A DNA stretch of 64,000 nucleotides from Clostridia bacterium (GCA_017543285.1 JAFYGK010000027.1:58351-122350), one strand, 5' to 3'. Shown: positions 26,701 to 35,377, counted from the first letter of the stretch. A program made the numbers and translations. Notes: generated from the sequence alone by a model not told the origin.

Positions 26701-27259
26701 CGGATTTGAAAGCCTTTGCGCCGTAAGAAAACCCAGATTTGCTCAGCAAAGACCCGATTCTGCCGTCAGGGGCACGTTGATCCACCGCATGATGCAGTGC
26801 ATAGATTTCATCTCTCCCATAGAAGATGTCAATGAATTTGCCCGGTCGCTCGTGGATATAGGAGTGTTTACCGATCAGGAACTCGGGGAAATTGACCTTA
26901 AGGCGGTAGAAAGATTCCTTCGCTCCGATTTTTATCGCGAAATCTCTCTGTCCGACCGCATTCTGCGCGAATATCCCTTCTCGCTGTCCGTTCCGCTTTC
27001 CCGGATAGAAGGCATGCCCAAAATCGACGGTGAATCGGTCGTTGTCGAGGGCATAGTCGATCTCGTCTGCATAAAGGACGGCTCCGCCCGTATCGTTGAC
27101 TATAAATCGGACCGCTGCCGCGACGCCGGCGAATTTCGCAGAAGGTATTCAAGACAGCTGGAATTTTACGAACAGGCAGTCAAAAGGACCCTCGGCCTTG
27201 ACGTTGCGGGAAAATACATTTACTCGACAGAGATGAACGAAGTCATTGAGCTGACATGA
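23738..27259 (+). CDS. addA: ATP-dependent helicase/nuclease subunit AddA
   Basis: UvrD-family helicase plus RecB-type nuclease, 1173 residues, partner of AddB. Visible motifs in order: Q motif and Walker A (WTAAQKDAI, AAAGSGKTAVLVQRII), Walker B (ILIDEYQDTNHLQ), motif III (FLVGDAKQSIYRFRQA), motif V (IMTIHKSKGLEFP) and motif VI (LLYVAMTRAKEKI). The C-terminal nuclease has GIVDLVC and RIVDYKSDRC. The start is GTG, overlapping the addB stop (GTGA), with AAGGAGGGG upstream. Translational coupling fits the 1:1 complex. Confidence 0.96.
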   Translation: MSNKWTAAQKDAINSRGGTILVSAAAGSGKTAVLVQRIIDRLTDKYNPGSADRLLVATFTRSAAAEMRMRLNDRLGDELKKDPHNSHIRRQLMLLPTAKIGTTDSFCNTLVRDNFHILGISPDFAVCSSAQSSIMRRKAVEAVIEEMYSKGSFDLLADTLTVKKDDKVLADVIFSLYDFVMSLPFPEKWLEKCLNNLSGGDFSAFTNIARQKARDMLLESARMCDRAIRAAQCSEASSKLYGGFLSKEKSDMLNIADMCLTADWDELCRVEFKLGSIPSGTEGKLGEYLFVRDEIKSIREAYKKLAESAKKMIGPDNDSLKDQAVHILKPLGLLFEATLLFKKKYMSLKKARNMLDFNDIQHLALRLLVTDRDGEICRTELAFELAERFDEILIDEYQDTNHLQSAIYNALSRNGENLFLVGDAKQSIYRFRQAVPEIFMEKLASLPLFDREKGCYPAKILLDSNFRSRRGITDAVNFVFTRLMSDRFGGIDYNDGHALNAAADYPKTNGSCVDLMLIDCSQAQNKGSSEYDRYEAAAIGKKILSMIKNREPVTENGVERPCCFRDFCILLQTRKSKSEIYFNELDHMGIPVWTQGTGSLFDQSEVRSFLSLLRVFDNPMQDIELLCAMYNPIFGFDDDDICRIKLESDGGDLYSAIKSHYDSDEKCRRFVDICDRYRRLSYTLPTDRLIGIFFEETSYPQIMSAVYDDRLVDSNLRLLHAAAKEFEEQGSRGLCAFLRHVDYISGSSDDSNDGISDGADVVRIMTIHKSKGLEFPICIIADNDRKFRKKDGSSKLLYHQELGCACVWRDEQSLKEMKPFVWEMLKSKINSDSLSEGLRLLYVAMTRAKEKIIFTITSDNIQKLCERSLSILDENSRAVPYALSNAHSFSDWILCCALQQKSARGILEKYDVDPSLIPSAGGDKALDWNFETESAEEVSETQNGNGLTAKPDPHLAEQIRGYAARKYPFESISAVASKLTVSELSHNDGFESLCAVRKPRFAQQRPDSAVRGTLIHRMMQCIDFISPIEDVNEFARSLVDIGVFTDQELGEIDLKAVERFLRSDFYREISLSDRILREYPFSLSVPLSRIEGMPKIDGESVVVEGIVDLVCIKDGSARIVDYKSDRCRDAGEFRRRYSRQLEFYEQAVKRTLGLDVAGKYIYSTEMNEVIELT

Positions 27260-27293
27260 AAAAACGGGCGGCCGCGAAACAGCGGCAGCCCGT
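27259..27293 (-). terminator. Terminator after the Usp-like gene (convergent with addA)
   Basis: Stem ACGGGC...GCCCGT (27264-27269 with 27288-27293), extended by inner GC pairs, followed on the minus strand by six Ts (27264-27259). It may also limit readthrough from addA. Confidence 0.7.
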
Positions 27294-27309
27294 TGATGCA
27301 TATTAAGTT

Positions 27310-27765
27310 TTATTCACCTGACTCGCTGCGTAAAGCGGCCTTTATCCTGTAAACAGGGAGCATGGTTATGTATTGATCGGCGCTTTCCGTACGAGGAACC
27401 ACGGTTATGGGAACCTCAGGCAAAACCCCGTGCAAAAACTGAATAAATCCGCCGCTTTCAGCGTTGGCAGGCATGCCGGTCACGACATGCTTGACATTAT
27501 ATTTCTTTATGTGTCCGGCAGTTATCAGGGCCGGTTCGTCGTTGTAGTAAATAATCATTTCGGCGCCGCTCTGGACGGCCTTTTTATAAAGGTATTCCAT
27601 CGCGTCCCCGTTAATATCCATACCGCTCTGCGTGCTTTGGACGTTGATCACCTGCAAGGGCAAGCCGAGCGAATCGGCAATGGCTTTTCCGCGCTTGATA
27701 AGCCTCTCGCAGGAATACTGGTCGGTGATACATACAAGAACTCTTTCAAAACTATTGTTGCTCAT
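27310..27765 (-). CDS. Universal stress protein-like (UspA/KdpD-type) domain protein
   Basis: About 151 residues with an alpha/beta nucleotide-binding fold: strand RVLVCITDQYS, helix RLIKRGKAIADSLG, LQVINVQ, AEMIIYYND and HVVTGMPAN. This resembles the Usp domain of KdpD and stand-alone Usp proteins. The G-2x-G-9x-G(S/T) ATP signature is not clear, so nucleotide binding is uncertain. Start is ambiguous: ATG 27765 (MSNNSFERVL) has family-like length, while an in-frame ATG lies 24 bases upstream. A palindrome overlaps its predicted promoter. Confidence 0.65.
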   Translation of the reverse strand: MSNNSFERVLVCITDQYSCERLIKRGKAIADSLGLPLQVINVQSTQSGMDINGDAMEYLYKKAVQSGAEMIIYYNDEPALITAGHIKKYNVKHVVTGMPANAESGGFIQFLHGVLPEVPITVVPRTESADQYITMLPVYRIKAALRSESGE

Positions 27766-27848
27766 TTTCCATAAAAGCGCCCCTTTCAAATGATGTCTGA
27801 TACATCCGGCGTCTTTTATCGCAACACCTCCTTCACTTTTATGAGAAT

Positions 27849-27884
27849 ATTATATCGCGTAATTGTTACGAATAATGTAACAAT
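27849..27884 (-). promoter_or_regulatory. -10 element with perfect palindrome upstream of the Usp-like gene
   Basis: A minus-strand TATAAT (27854-27849) is preceded by ATTGTTAC-N7-GTAACAAT (27862-27884). The palindrome covers the spacer and -35 region, and no good -35 hexamer is visible. It looks like a repressor or activator site. Confidence 0.55.
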
Positions 27885-27918
27885 CAGTGATATCCGTGTA
27901 ACCAATTTTTAAGAAAAC

Positions 27919-28170
27919 CTAACAAACCGAATGATCTGCCGCTGTATTGACGCTGTTATAAATCTCATTGCCGAGGATGCTGACCGTCACGCCTTTCGCG
28001 GCGTCGGCGTTTAACCCGCCGTCAGGTCCGGCTCTGTCAAAAACCTGCACGCTGTAAAGCACAGCCTTATAGGTTCGCGCGCCGTTTTCCTTCGATAATG
28101 AGGGTATCGGAGTGAGCAGCAAAAGCGCCGCCGCAATAACGCAGACTATTGTAACGGTTGTTTTTTTCAT
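27919..28170 (-). CDS. Small exported hypothetical protein
   Basis: 83 residues, beginning with a clear signal peptide (MKKTTVTIVCVIAAALLLLTP, likely cleavage near residues 24-27). The remaining ~57 residues have no recognisable domain; the sequence ends in Cys. No strong SD is visible, only a G-rich stretch upstream of the ATG. It is flanked by the Usp-like gene and the LRR lipoprotein, all on the minus strand. I do not recognise the family and the gene is moderately likely to be real. Confidence 0.45.
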   Translation of the reverse strand: MKKTTVTIVCVIAAALLLLTPIPSLSKENGARTYKAVLYSVQVFDRAGPDGGLNADAAKGVTVSILGNEIYNSVNTAADHSVC

Positions 28171-28327
28171 GCCGAAAACCCCGATTCTCGATTCTCCATC
28201 TATTGTTTATTATATTTCATTTTCCGGAATAATGCAACATATTTTTAGAAATTAAATAAAAATTAATAAAATTATTGTTAATTATATATAATTCTCTTTA
28301 ATTTTATTATGCACCTGTCCCAACATC

Positions 28328-28364
28328 AAAAAACCGCTTACGGTTACCCGGAAGCGGTTTTTTT
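28328..28364. terminator. Terminator after the LRR lipoprotein gene
   Basis: AAAAAACCGCTT (28328-28339) / AAGCGGTTTTTT (28352-28363), a perfect 12-bp stem with A/T tracts on both sides, so bidirectional. It lies 12 bases after the LRR gene stop. Confidence 0.9.
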
Positions 28365-28375
28365 ACCGATTATTT

Positions 28376-29986
28376 CTACTGCTCATGAGTTTCCTCGGTG
28401 TCGAATTCCGTTTCGCGGTATTCGACGGCGCAGTTTATTTCAGAGAGAAAATCGCTGATCTGCTTGTCGCTCAGACGGTTTCCTGTGATGTTGACATATT
28501 CGAGGCCCTCCATGTGCGCAAGCTCGCCCAGATCGGTAAGCTTGTTATAGGAGATGTCGAGATGCTTTAAGCTGGGAAGCTGAGGAATATACACCGGCTC
28601 TTCGAGAATGTTGCTGCTGATTATCAAGGTTTCCAGCTTGTCCATGTTCTCAAAAACCGCATCTTTCCTTATCCTGTTGTGGGAAACATTAAGGGTCTGC
28701 AGATTGACGAGCTGGCTCAGGAATCTCATCTGTTTTTCGTTTTTGGTTATCATGCTGATGTCAAGTTCGGTCAGACCGGTCATTTCGCCAATCTCGTCAT
28801 AGCTGTTTGTCAGTATGGCGCGAATGACGAGCCTTTTGAGTTTGGGCAGAGCCTTGACATGCTTCCAGCTGTCGATCTCCTGTCCGGAAAGATCGAGATC
28901 CTCTATCTCGGTAAGACTGTCAAGAAAGCTGAGGCTCTTTGCATAAGAATATGCCAGATCGAGCTTTTTCAGCTTTGTCAGGGCTGATAATGAGGAAAAA
29001 TCGGTCGCCTGCGTGCTGGTAACGCAAAGCTCCTCAAGCTCGGTCAGGTGGGATATCGGCTCCACATCGGTGCATTCCGAATGCCGGATGACAAGCCTCT
29101 TGAGTTTTTTCATGCTGCTGAGCATTTCAACATTTTCCTGGGTGAAATGTTCGGCGTTTATCTCCAGCACGGTCAGCTCGTTGTGATCCTTAAGAGGAGA
29201 AAAGTCAACGTCCGCCATTGTGGAAATATAAAACTGCTCCAGTCTCCTCATACCCGAAAGCCAACTGACTTCGGAAAGGCCCGGATTATCCCTGATGTCG
29301 AGAAAGGTAAGATCGTGCAGATTGTTTAAAAAGGAGTAATCCTCCGGGGCGCTGACCTGATTTAAATCAAGCCGTCTGAGTCTGGTCGCTTCTCCGATAG
29401 GCGAAAGGTCGCTCACCGCCGAATTAACCGAAATATCAAGCTCCTTGAGACCCTTCATCCCCGAAAGAAAAGAAATGTTGCTCACGTCGAGCTGGGGGAT
29501 GGAAAGTGTTTCGAGCGCGGAAAGCGAACCGAGCGGGGAAAGATCGTCAATATTGTTGACGCCGATATAAAGCTTTTTGAGATTTTTCAGCGAACCGAGC
29601 GGAGAAACATTCTCTATCAGGTTCCCGTTCAGGTGAAGCTCCTCGAGCTTTTCAAGTGCCGAAAGCGGCGAAAGATCGGTTATCAGGTTGGAGCTGAGAT
29701 CGAGCTTTTTCAGATTGGTGAGCGAGCTGAGCGGCTTTATGTCCGACAGCTCCATAGAATTAAGGTCAAGCTCCGTGGTTTCGGCTTTGTACAGCTTTCC
29801 GTTTATTACAGCGTCCCTGGCATTGTCCTGGGGATCGTTCGGCGTGATGACGTTTGACAAAAGCTGCTCCACCTGCTCATGCGGTACGGTCTCAACCTCT
29901 ACCTGCGTTTCGCCGGCCGTTCCGCATGATGAAATCGCAAGAACAGCCGCCAGGGCAAGCAAAACATATTTGCATATTTTTTTCAC
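28376..29986 (-). CDS. Leucine-rich-repeat lipoprotein (internalin-type repeats)
   Basis: 536-residue exported lipoprotein: the signal peptide ends in the lipobox AISSC (Cys21), followed by a short acidic linker. From about residue 70 to 520 there are some 18-20 LRR units of 21-22 residues of the type LTNLKKLDLSSNLITDLSPL, as in internalins. No sortase signal or other domain is visible. It is probably a cell-surface binding protein; the ligand is unknown. The start is GTG with AAAGGAG upstream, and a bidirectional terminator follows. Confidence 0.9.
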   Translation of the reverse strand: MKKICKYVLLALAAVLAISSCGTAGETQVEVETVPHEQVEQLLSNVITPNDPQDNARDAVINGKLYKAETTELDLNSMELSDIKPLSSLTNLKKLDLSSNLITDLSPLSALEKLEELHLNGNLIENVSPLGSLKNLKKLYIGVNNIDDLSPLGSLSALETLSIPQLDVSNISFLSGMKGLKELDISVNSAVSDLSPIGEATRLRRLDLNQVSAPEDYSFLNNLHDLTFLDIRDNPGLSEVSWLSGMRRLEQFYISTMADVDFSPLKDHNELTVLEINAEHFTQENVEMLSSMKKLKRLVIRHSECTDVEPISHLTELEELCVTSTQATDFSSLSALTKLKKLDLAYSYAKSLSFLDSLTEIEDLDLSGQEIDSWKHVKALPKLKRLVIRAILTNSYDEIGEMTGLTELDISMITKNEKQMRFLSQLVNLQTLNVSHNRIRKDAVFENMDKLETLIISSNILEEPVYIPQLPSLKHLDISYNKLTDLGELAHMEGLEYVNITGNRLSDKQISDFLSEINCAVEYRETEFDTEETHEQ

Positions 29987-30241
29987 AGATGCTTCTCCTT
30001 TTGAAGAGTGAAAGCGCTTTTCCGGTCAGAATTACCGGCATCTTTCCCAAAGAAAATATCGTAATGCCAAATGCAGAATTTTTCTTACATAATAATGCAA
30101 ATTCATAATTATTATACTATAGCATAATTAATATTCTATTAATATTCTATTAAATCGGCTGCAATTTGGTTGGTTTGGTATTATAATTACATATGTAACG
30201 AATTAAAAAATCGAAAGGACGGCATTTGCCGGTGTTTAAAA

Positions 30242-30790
30242 ATGAATCTGAAGGAAAAGAAACTGAGCAGCGATTATAGGTTCAACGGCAGAATAATAAA
30301 TCTTCGCGTGGACAATGTGGAGCTTCCCAACGGAAAGACTGCCGAAAGAGAGGTTGTCGAGCATCCGGGCGGAGTATGCGTCGCGGCGCTGACCGAAAGG
30401 GACGAACTTTTGATGGTGCGGCAGTTCAGATACCCCTACATGCAGGAGCTTCTGGAGATACCGGCAGGAAAGCTGGAGCGCGGGGAAATACCGCTTGAAT
30501 GCGGAAAACGCGAGCTTATCGAGGAAACCGGAGCGCACGCGGATGATCTGCATTTCCTCGGAGAGCTTTATCCGACTCCCGGCTATACCGACGAAATAAT
30601 CCGCATTTTCTGGGCAAATGTGACATATTACGGTGACAGCTCGCCCGATGAGGATGAATTTCTCGAATGTGAAAGGGTACCTCTTCAGAAGGCGTTCGAT
30701 ATGGTTGTCTCCAACGAAATAAAGGATGCGAAGACGCAGGTAGCCGTCATGAAGCTTTACTGCATGAAAAAAAGCCTTGCGGAATTCTGA
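30242..30790 (+). CDS. Nudix hydrolase, ADP-ribose pyrophosphatase type
   Basis: 182-residue hydrolase. The Nudix box runs from GKLERGEIPLECGKREL into EETG (about residues 77-99), with the catalytic glutamates in RELIEETG, followed by PTPGYTDEIIRIFWA. This block, with the upstream VVEHPGGVCVAAL and VRQFRYPY, marks the NudF/ADP-ribose pyrophosphatase branch. The protein starting at this ATG matches family length, but the nearest SD-like AAAGGA is about 20 bases upstream, so initiation may be leader-dependent or earlier. A TATAAT sits near 30182. It converges with the EamA gene. Confidence 0.88.
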   Translation: MNLKEKKLSSDYRFNGRIINLRVDNVELPNGKTAEREVVEHPGGVCVAALTERDELLMVRQFRYPYMQELLEIPAGKLERGEIPLECGKRELIEETGAHADDLHFLGELYPTPGYTDEIIRIFWANVTYYGDSSPDEDEFLECERVPLQKAFDMVVSNEIKDAKTQVAVMKLYCMKKSLAEF

Positions 30791-30814
30791 CGCGGCTGAA
30801 TCCATACGCAAAAA

Positions 30815-30846
30815 ACGGCAGGTTGTTTAACCTGCCGGTATTTTTG
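30815..30846 (+). terminator. Terminator after the Nudix gene
   Basis: CGGCAGGTT (30816-30824) / AACCTGCCG (30829-30837), 4-base loop, followed by GTATTTTTGTTTT. Confidence 0.85.
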
Positions 30847-30894
30847 TTTTGTGCTGCAAATGCCGCTTTTCAAATCCTGTTGTCCGGCCGCGCC

Positions 30895-31821
30895 TCACCG
30901 CGGCTCATCCGCCTTCCGCCTTTTGCGCTTTTTTATCATTTCGCCCACGGGTATCTGCGCCAGCACGACGGCGGCAAGCATTATCACGCAGCCGAGGTAT
31001 TCTCTGGCGGTCAGGCTTTCTCCGAGGAATAACGCGCCGAAGAGCACACCGAACACCGACTCCATCGAAAGCAGCAGAGTGACAAGCGCGGGATTCGCAT
31101 TTTTCTGCGCGAGGATTTGCAGTGTATAGGCGATGCCGGATGAGAACACGCCGAGATATAAGACGGCGAGCGCATTCTCCGATATCACGCTCCACGATGG
31201 GTTTTCAAATATAAATGCGAAAACGCCCGAAACGACTGCCGATGTGAGAAACTGTATGCAGGACATTTTCATGCCGTCACATCGGGTCGAAAAATGATCG
31301 ATCAGCATTATGTGCGCGGCAAAGATGATCGAACAGGCCACAATCAACAGATCGGACGGGCTGATCGTGAAATCCTCCCTGACGCATAAAAGGTACAGTC
31401 CGACGACCGCGAGAGCAATGCCTGCCCACACCGTAAGCGAAACGCGTTTTTTCAGGAAGATGCCGAATACGGGCACGATGACAATGTACATCGCGGTCAG
31501 GAAGCTTGCCTTTCCGGCTTCTGTCCCGCTGTCAAGTCCGAGCTGCTGCAAAAAAGTCGCCGCCGAAAGAGCTATACCGCAGAGAATTCCGCCGAACCAC
31601 AGGGATCCTGTTTCTTTTGATGTCTTTTCCGACAAAATATGCTTAAAATCACCTTTGGTGAAAACAGGGACTATAATCAGAAGGAAAACAAACGCAACGG
31701 CAGAGCGCGACATATTGAAGGTAAACGCGCCGGTCGTGTTGTTTTTCTGCGCGACAAAGGCAAGCCCCCAGATCGCGGCGGCTAAAAGCGGAAAGGCGTT
31801 TTTGCGTATTTTATCGTACAT
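30895..31821 (-). CDS. EamA/DMT-superfamily transporter
   Basis: 308-residue membrane protein with ten predicted transmembrane helices in two EamA repeats. The first begins FPLLAAAIWGLAFVAQK and the second after DLLIVACSIIFAAHIM, with the characteristic MESVFGVLFGALFLGE near the end. A basic C-terminal tail (KKRKRRK) should be cytoplasmic. Members export amino acids or metabolites; the substrate is unknown. The SD is CAGGAGG. It lies downstream of the ispH-rpsA terminator. Confidence 0.9.
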   Translation of the reverse strand: MYDKIRKNAFPLLAAAIWGLAFVAQKNNTTGAFTFNMSRSAVAFVFLLIIVPVFTKGDFKHILSEKTSKETGSLWFGGILCGIALSAATFLQQLGLDSGTEAGKASFLTAMYIVIVPVFGIFLKKRVSLTVWAGIALAVVGLYLLCVREDFTISPSDLLIVACSIIFAAHIMLIDHFSTRCDGMKMSCIQFLTSAVVSGVFAFIFENPSWSVISENALAVLYLGVFSSGIAYTLQILAQKNANPALVTLLLSMESVFGVLFGALFLGESLTAREYLGCVIMLAAVVLAQIPVGEMIKKRKRRKADEPR

Positions 31822-31925
31822 GCATCCTCCTGAGCGGTTTTATAAACGGTATTCCGGAAGAACCGGTCTGCGCCCGGCAGCCATACGGCTGCGTCATATC
31901 GGCTGACAAAGACGCGCGTCTGCCG

Positions 31926-31957
31926 CAAAAAGGACGAGCAGCCAACACCGCTCGTCC
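31926..31957 (-). terminator. Terminator after ispH-rpsA
   Basis: GGACGAGC (31932-31939) / GCTCGTCC (31950-31957) with a 10-base loop. On the minus strand it is followed by TTTTTG. The plus-strand side also has GATTTTT. Confidence 0.82.
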
Positions 31958-31985
31958 GATTTTTACATAAAGCCAGGTTGATTGA

Positions 31986-34070
31986 TTATTCCTCGGTGAC
32001 AGTTTCTTCGACTGCTTCTGCGGCCTCTTCGACTGCCGCTGCCTCTTCAGCGACAGCTTCTTCGGCTGCTTCTTCATCCTGAGCAAGCTGATCGGCAAAC
32101 TCGGGAGCCTCGAGCAGAGCGCGGATGGAAAGGGAAACGCGCTTCTTGTCAAAGTCGATGTCGGTGATCTTGAGGGTGACCTCATCGCCTATCTTGAGAA
32201 CATCCTGCGGCTTCTCGATTCTGCGGTCGGCAATCTGGGAAATATGGATGAGTCCGTCAATGCCCGGGATAATGTTGGCAAATGCGCCGAACTGGGTCAT
32301 GCCGACAATCTTTGCCTTTGTGACGGTGCCCACAGGATACTGATTCCTGAGGATCTCCCAGGGATTGTCCTCTGTCTTGCGGTATCCGAGAGAAATCCTC
32401 TTCTTCTCGGGATCAAGCTCCTTGATATATACGTCGACCGTGTCGCCTACGTTTACGACCTCGGACGGATGCTTGATTCTGCCCCAGGACAGCTCGGAAA
32501 TATGTATCATGCCGTCGATGCCGCCGATGTCTACGAATGCGCCGTAGGGGGTAAGGGACTTGACTACGCCGGTATACTTGTTGCCGACTGCCGCTGTCTC
32601 CCAGAATTTGTTCTGAGCTTCTCTTCTCTCCTCACGGGCTACCGTGCGGATGGAGCCGATGGCGCGCTTGCGTCCCTTATTTGTGGCCTCAAGGATCTTG
32701 AACTTGTAGGTGTTGCCTACCAGATCTTCGAGAGAGTCATTTCTGTTGAGAGTTGCCTGGGAAGCGGGAACAAATATTCTGGAGTTGCCGTAAAGGATGA
32801 TAACGCCGCCCTTTACGACTTCAATAACCTTGCCTTCAAGGATTCTGCCGTCCTCGGCTGCCTCTACGATCTCTTCCCAGTTCTTTGCGGCGTCAACGCG
32901 CTTCTTGGAGAGCATGATGGTGCCCTCTACATCATTTGTGCGCATAATCAGGAGGTTAAGCACGTCGCCTTCCTTGACGATATCCTCCGCTTTAGCACTT
33001 GGATCGTTGGAAAGCTCATCGAGCGGAATGAAGCCCGCCTGCTTGCGTCCTACATCGACCTGAACTTCGGTCGGTGTAATGCGGATGACAGTTCCCTTTA
33101 CTCTTTCGCTGGGAATGAGACTCTTGAGGGATTCCTCCAGAGCTTCTTCAAATGTCATCTCGTCAAACGACTTTTTAACTGTGCTTTCGTTGTTTTCTAC
33201 TGTCTCGTTGTTCTCATTGTTGTTGATAATATCTGACATAACAACAATAACCTCCTTAATTAACTCGGCAGGGGTAGAGGCGCCTGCCGTAATTCCTATT
33301 TTGTCGGCCTTTATATCCGACAATGGCAATTCGTCTGCGCTCTCCACCAGAAGGGTCGGGCAATTTTCCGAACAGAGCTGAAACAGCTTTTTTGTGTTGG
33401 AGCTTTGTCGGCCGCCAACCACGATCATCAGCTGCACATTTCTGGAAATTTCCTGCGCCTCCTGCTGTCGAACAGACGTCGCATTACATATTGTATCAAA
33501 AATTTCGGCGTTTGTACATACCTTTTTTATTATTTCTATACTTTTTTTCCATTCATTCAGCGAAAAAGTAGTCTGAGCAACGACAGAAACGGGCATATTC
33601 CCCAATTTCCGCAGCCTTTCGCCGTCTGAGAGCAGATCCTTCGCTCCGGAAATAATAAACGATTTCCCTTCGACATGTCCCTTTATTCCCCGGACCTCCG
33701 GATGATTCCCGTCGCCGAAAATGATCACGGTTCTTCCTCTGCGGCTTTCCCGCCGGACGATATTGTGAATCTTGGCGACAAACGGACAGGTGGCATCGAT
33801 GCAGTTTATGTTCATCCGGCTCAGTTGATCGGCCACCGACTGCGCCACTCCGTGAGAGCGTATAACGACCGTGCAGCCGTCAGGCGCCTGCTCAGGCGAA
33901 TCGATTATGGAAACGCCGCGGTTTTCAAGGTCGTTTATTATATGGGGGTTGTGTATTATGGGGCCGAGGGTGCAGACCTTTTTGCCGCTGTCAACAAGGT
34001 CGTACACCATAGACACGCCTCGGCTGACCCCAAAGCAGAAGCCGGCTGTTTTTGCGACGATTATCGGCAT
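31986..34070 (-). CDS. ispH: Fused IspH (HMBPP reductase) and ribosomal protein S1-type protein
   Basis: 694-residue two-part protein typical of Clostridia. Residues 1-280 are 4-hydroxy-3-methylbut-2-enyl diphosphate reductase, the last step of the MEP isoprenoid pathway. The [4Fe-4S] cysteines are Cys12 (GFCFGV), Cys95 (DATCPF) and one in TICNATSV; the substrate histidines lie in IIHNPH and RSHGV. After an Asn/Glu-rich linker, four S1 RNA-binding domains (from about residue 320; for example GAFVDIGGIDGMIHISELSW) resemble 30S protein S1. An Ala/Glu-rich tail ends the protein. The start lies 2 bases after the plsC stop. Confidence 0.95.
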   Translation of the reverse strand: MPIIVAKTAGFCFGVSRGVSMVYDLVDSGKKVCTLGPIIHNPHIINDLENRGVSIIDSPEQAPDGCTVVIRSHGVAQSVADQLSRMNINCIDATCPFVAKIHNIVRRESRRGRTVIIFGDGNHPEVRGIKGHVEGKSFIISGAKDLLSDGERLRKLGNMPVSVVAQTTFSLNEWKKSIEIIKKVCTNAEIFDTICNATSVRQQEAQEISRNVQLMIVVGGRQSSNTKKLFQLCSENCPTLLVESADELPLSDIKADKIGITAGASTPAELIKEVIVVMSDIINNNENNETVENNESTVKKSFDEMTFEEALEESLKSLIPSERVKGTVIRITPTEVQVDVGRKQAGFIPLDELSNDPSAKAEDIVKEGDVLNLLIMRTNDVEGTIMLSKKRVDAAKNWEEIVEAAEDGRILEGKVIEVVKGGVIILYGNSRIFVPASQATLNRNDSLEDLVGNTYKFKILEATNKGRKRAIGSIRTVAREERREAQNKFWETAAVGNKYTGVVKSLTPYGAFVDIGGIDGMIHISELSWGRIKHPSEVVNVGDTVDVYIKELDPEKKRISLGYRKTEDNPWEILRNQYPVGTVTKAKIVGMTQFGAFANIIPGIDGLIHISQIADRRIEKPQDVLKIGDEVTLKITDIDFDKKRVSLSIRALLEAPEFADQLAQDEEAAEEAVAEEAAAVEEAAEAVEETVTEE

Positions 34071-34072
34071 GC

Positions 34073-34669
34073 TTATTCTCCCAGCAGCTCCTGCACGTTT
34101 TCACGCACCATTTTTACGGCGCCCTTTATTTGCAGGAGCGATTCACCCTCGATTCCAAGCTCGTCCGGCCAAAATACCCTGCCGAACCTTATCGTGACCC
34201 TGCGGAAGGGTCTGATTTTCTGATTTTTTGTTTTGATGACAGCCGTCACTATCGGGGCGTTTGCCTTTTGCGCTATGGCGACCGCGCCCGATTTGAAGGG
34301 GAGCAGCTTTCCTGTCTTTGTTCGCGTGCCCTCGGCAAATATGCCCATCACGTTTCCGTCCTCCAGAGTCTTCATGGCCGTACCCAGAGCATCCTGGTCT
34401 CCGGCTCCTCTTTTTATCGGAAAGGCCTTGCAGTAACGCAGAAACTTGGCGACGATTTTATATTTGAAAAGCTCGGCCTTTGCCATAAAATGAATGTGTC
34501 TCTTTTTTACAAAGGCAAGATAGAAAACCGGGTCAAGGTCGGATATATGATTGGATACCATTACGGCGGATCCTTTTTCCGGCAGAGCCTCTATATTTTC
34601 CACCCTGACAAACCAAATTAACTTGCAGACCGCGGCAACTATTGCGCGCAGAAATTTAAACAGCTTCAT
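34073..34669 (-). CDS. plsC: 1-acyl-sn-glycerol-3-phosphate acyltransferase
   Basis: 198-residue acyltransferase making phosphatidic acid. The catalytic block NHISDLD (NHx4D) lies near residue 35, and the substrate motif FAEGTRTKTG near residue 115. IVTAVIK is the late conserved strand. A hydrophobic N-terminal segment (about residues 4-24) anchors it to the membrane. It sits in a cmk-plsC-ispH/rpsA run, a common clostridial arrangement. The start is ATG and the length is normal for short PlsC proteins. Confidence 0.92.
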   Translation of the reverse strand: MKLFKFLRAIVAAVCKLIWFVRVENIEALPEKGSAVMVSNHISDLDPVFYLAFVKKRHIHFMAKAELFKYKIVAKFLRYCKAFPIKRGAGDQDALGTAMKTLEDGNVMGIFAEGTRTKTGKLLPFKSGAVAIAQKANAPIVTAVIKTKNQKIRPFRRVTIRFGRVFWPDELGIEGESLLQIKGAVKMVRENVQELLGE

Positions 34670-34708
34670 GCCTGATTCTCCTCGGTCGGTTGTGCGACAA
34701 CTGATATT

Positions 34709-35377
34709 TCATTTATTGTATTTTTCTCTCACTATGGATATTACCGCCTCTGTCGACTGTTCAAGGCTCATGTCGGAGGTATCGACGATGACCGACTGCT
34801 CGCTTGGCTTAAGCGGAGCTATCTCGCGGTGGGAATCCTGATAATCTCTTTTATTCACATCGTCAAGAACTTCCCCGTATGTGACATTTTCGCCCTTTTC
34901 CAAAAGCTCGAGATATCTGCGTTTTGCGCGAACCTCCGCCGACGCCGTGAGGAATATTTTTATCTGCGCGTCGGGCAGGATGACCGTGGCTATATCCCTG
35001 CCGTCCATCAGGCAGTCGTTTTGCGCCGCGATGTCGCGCTGAAGCTGCAGGAGGAATGTCCTGACCTCGGGAACCTTTGAAACGTCGGACGCGGCCATGG
35101 AGATTTCCGGAGTGCGGATAAGTCCGGAAACATCCTCGCCGTTCATTATCACATGCTGCGTGCCGTCTTCAATCTTTAACGACAGCTCAATGCCGTCAAG
35201 AAGCTGGACGATCTGCCCGGCGTCCTTTGTGTCGGCGCCCGCGCGGACCGCGAAAAGACCTATGGCTCTGTAAAGCGCGCCGGTGTCCACATAAATGAAA
35301 CCGAGTTGTTTTGCCGCCGCCCTGGCGACAGTGCTTTTCCCCGCGCCTGACGGGCCGTCTATTGCGATGTTGAACAT
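34709..35377 (-). CDS. cmk: Cytidylate kinase
   Basis: 222-residue NMP kinase converting (d)CMP to (d)CDP. Walker A is DGPSGAGKSTVARA (about residues 7-20), followed by YVDTGALYRAIGL, the CMP-binding region, and the DGRDIATVILPDA block typical of Cmk. RDYQDSHREIAPL carries the lid arginines. SD GGAGGA precedes the ATG. It heads the plsC-ispH/rpsA gene run, as in many Firmicutes where cmk precedes rpsA. Confidence 0.95.
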   Translation of the reverse strand: MFNIAIDGPSGAGKSTVARAAAKQLGFIYVDTGALYRAIGLFAVRAGADTKDAGQIVQLLDGIELSLKIEDGTQHVIMNGEDVSGLIRTPEISMAASDVSKVPEVRTFLLQLQRDIAAQNDCLMDGRDIATVILPDAQIKIFLTASAEVRAKRRYLELLEKGENVTYGEVLDDVNKRDYQDSHREIAPLKPSEQSVIVDTSDMSLEQSTEAVISIVREKYNK

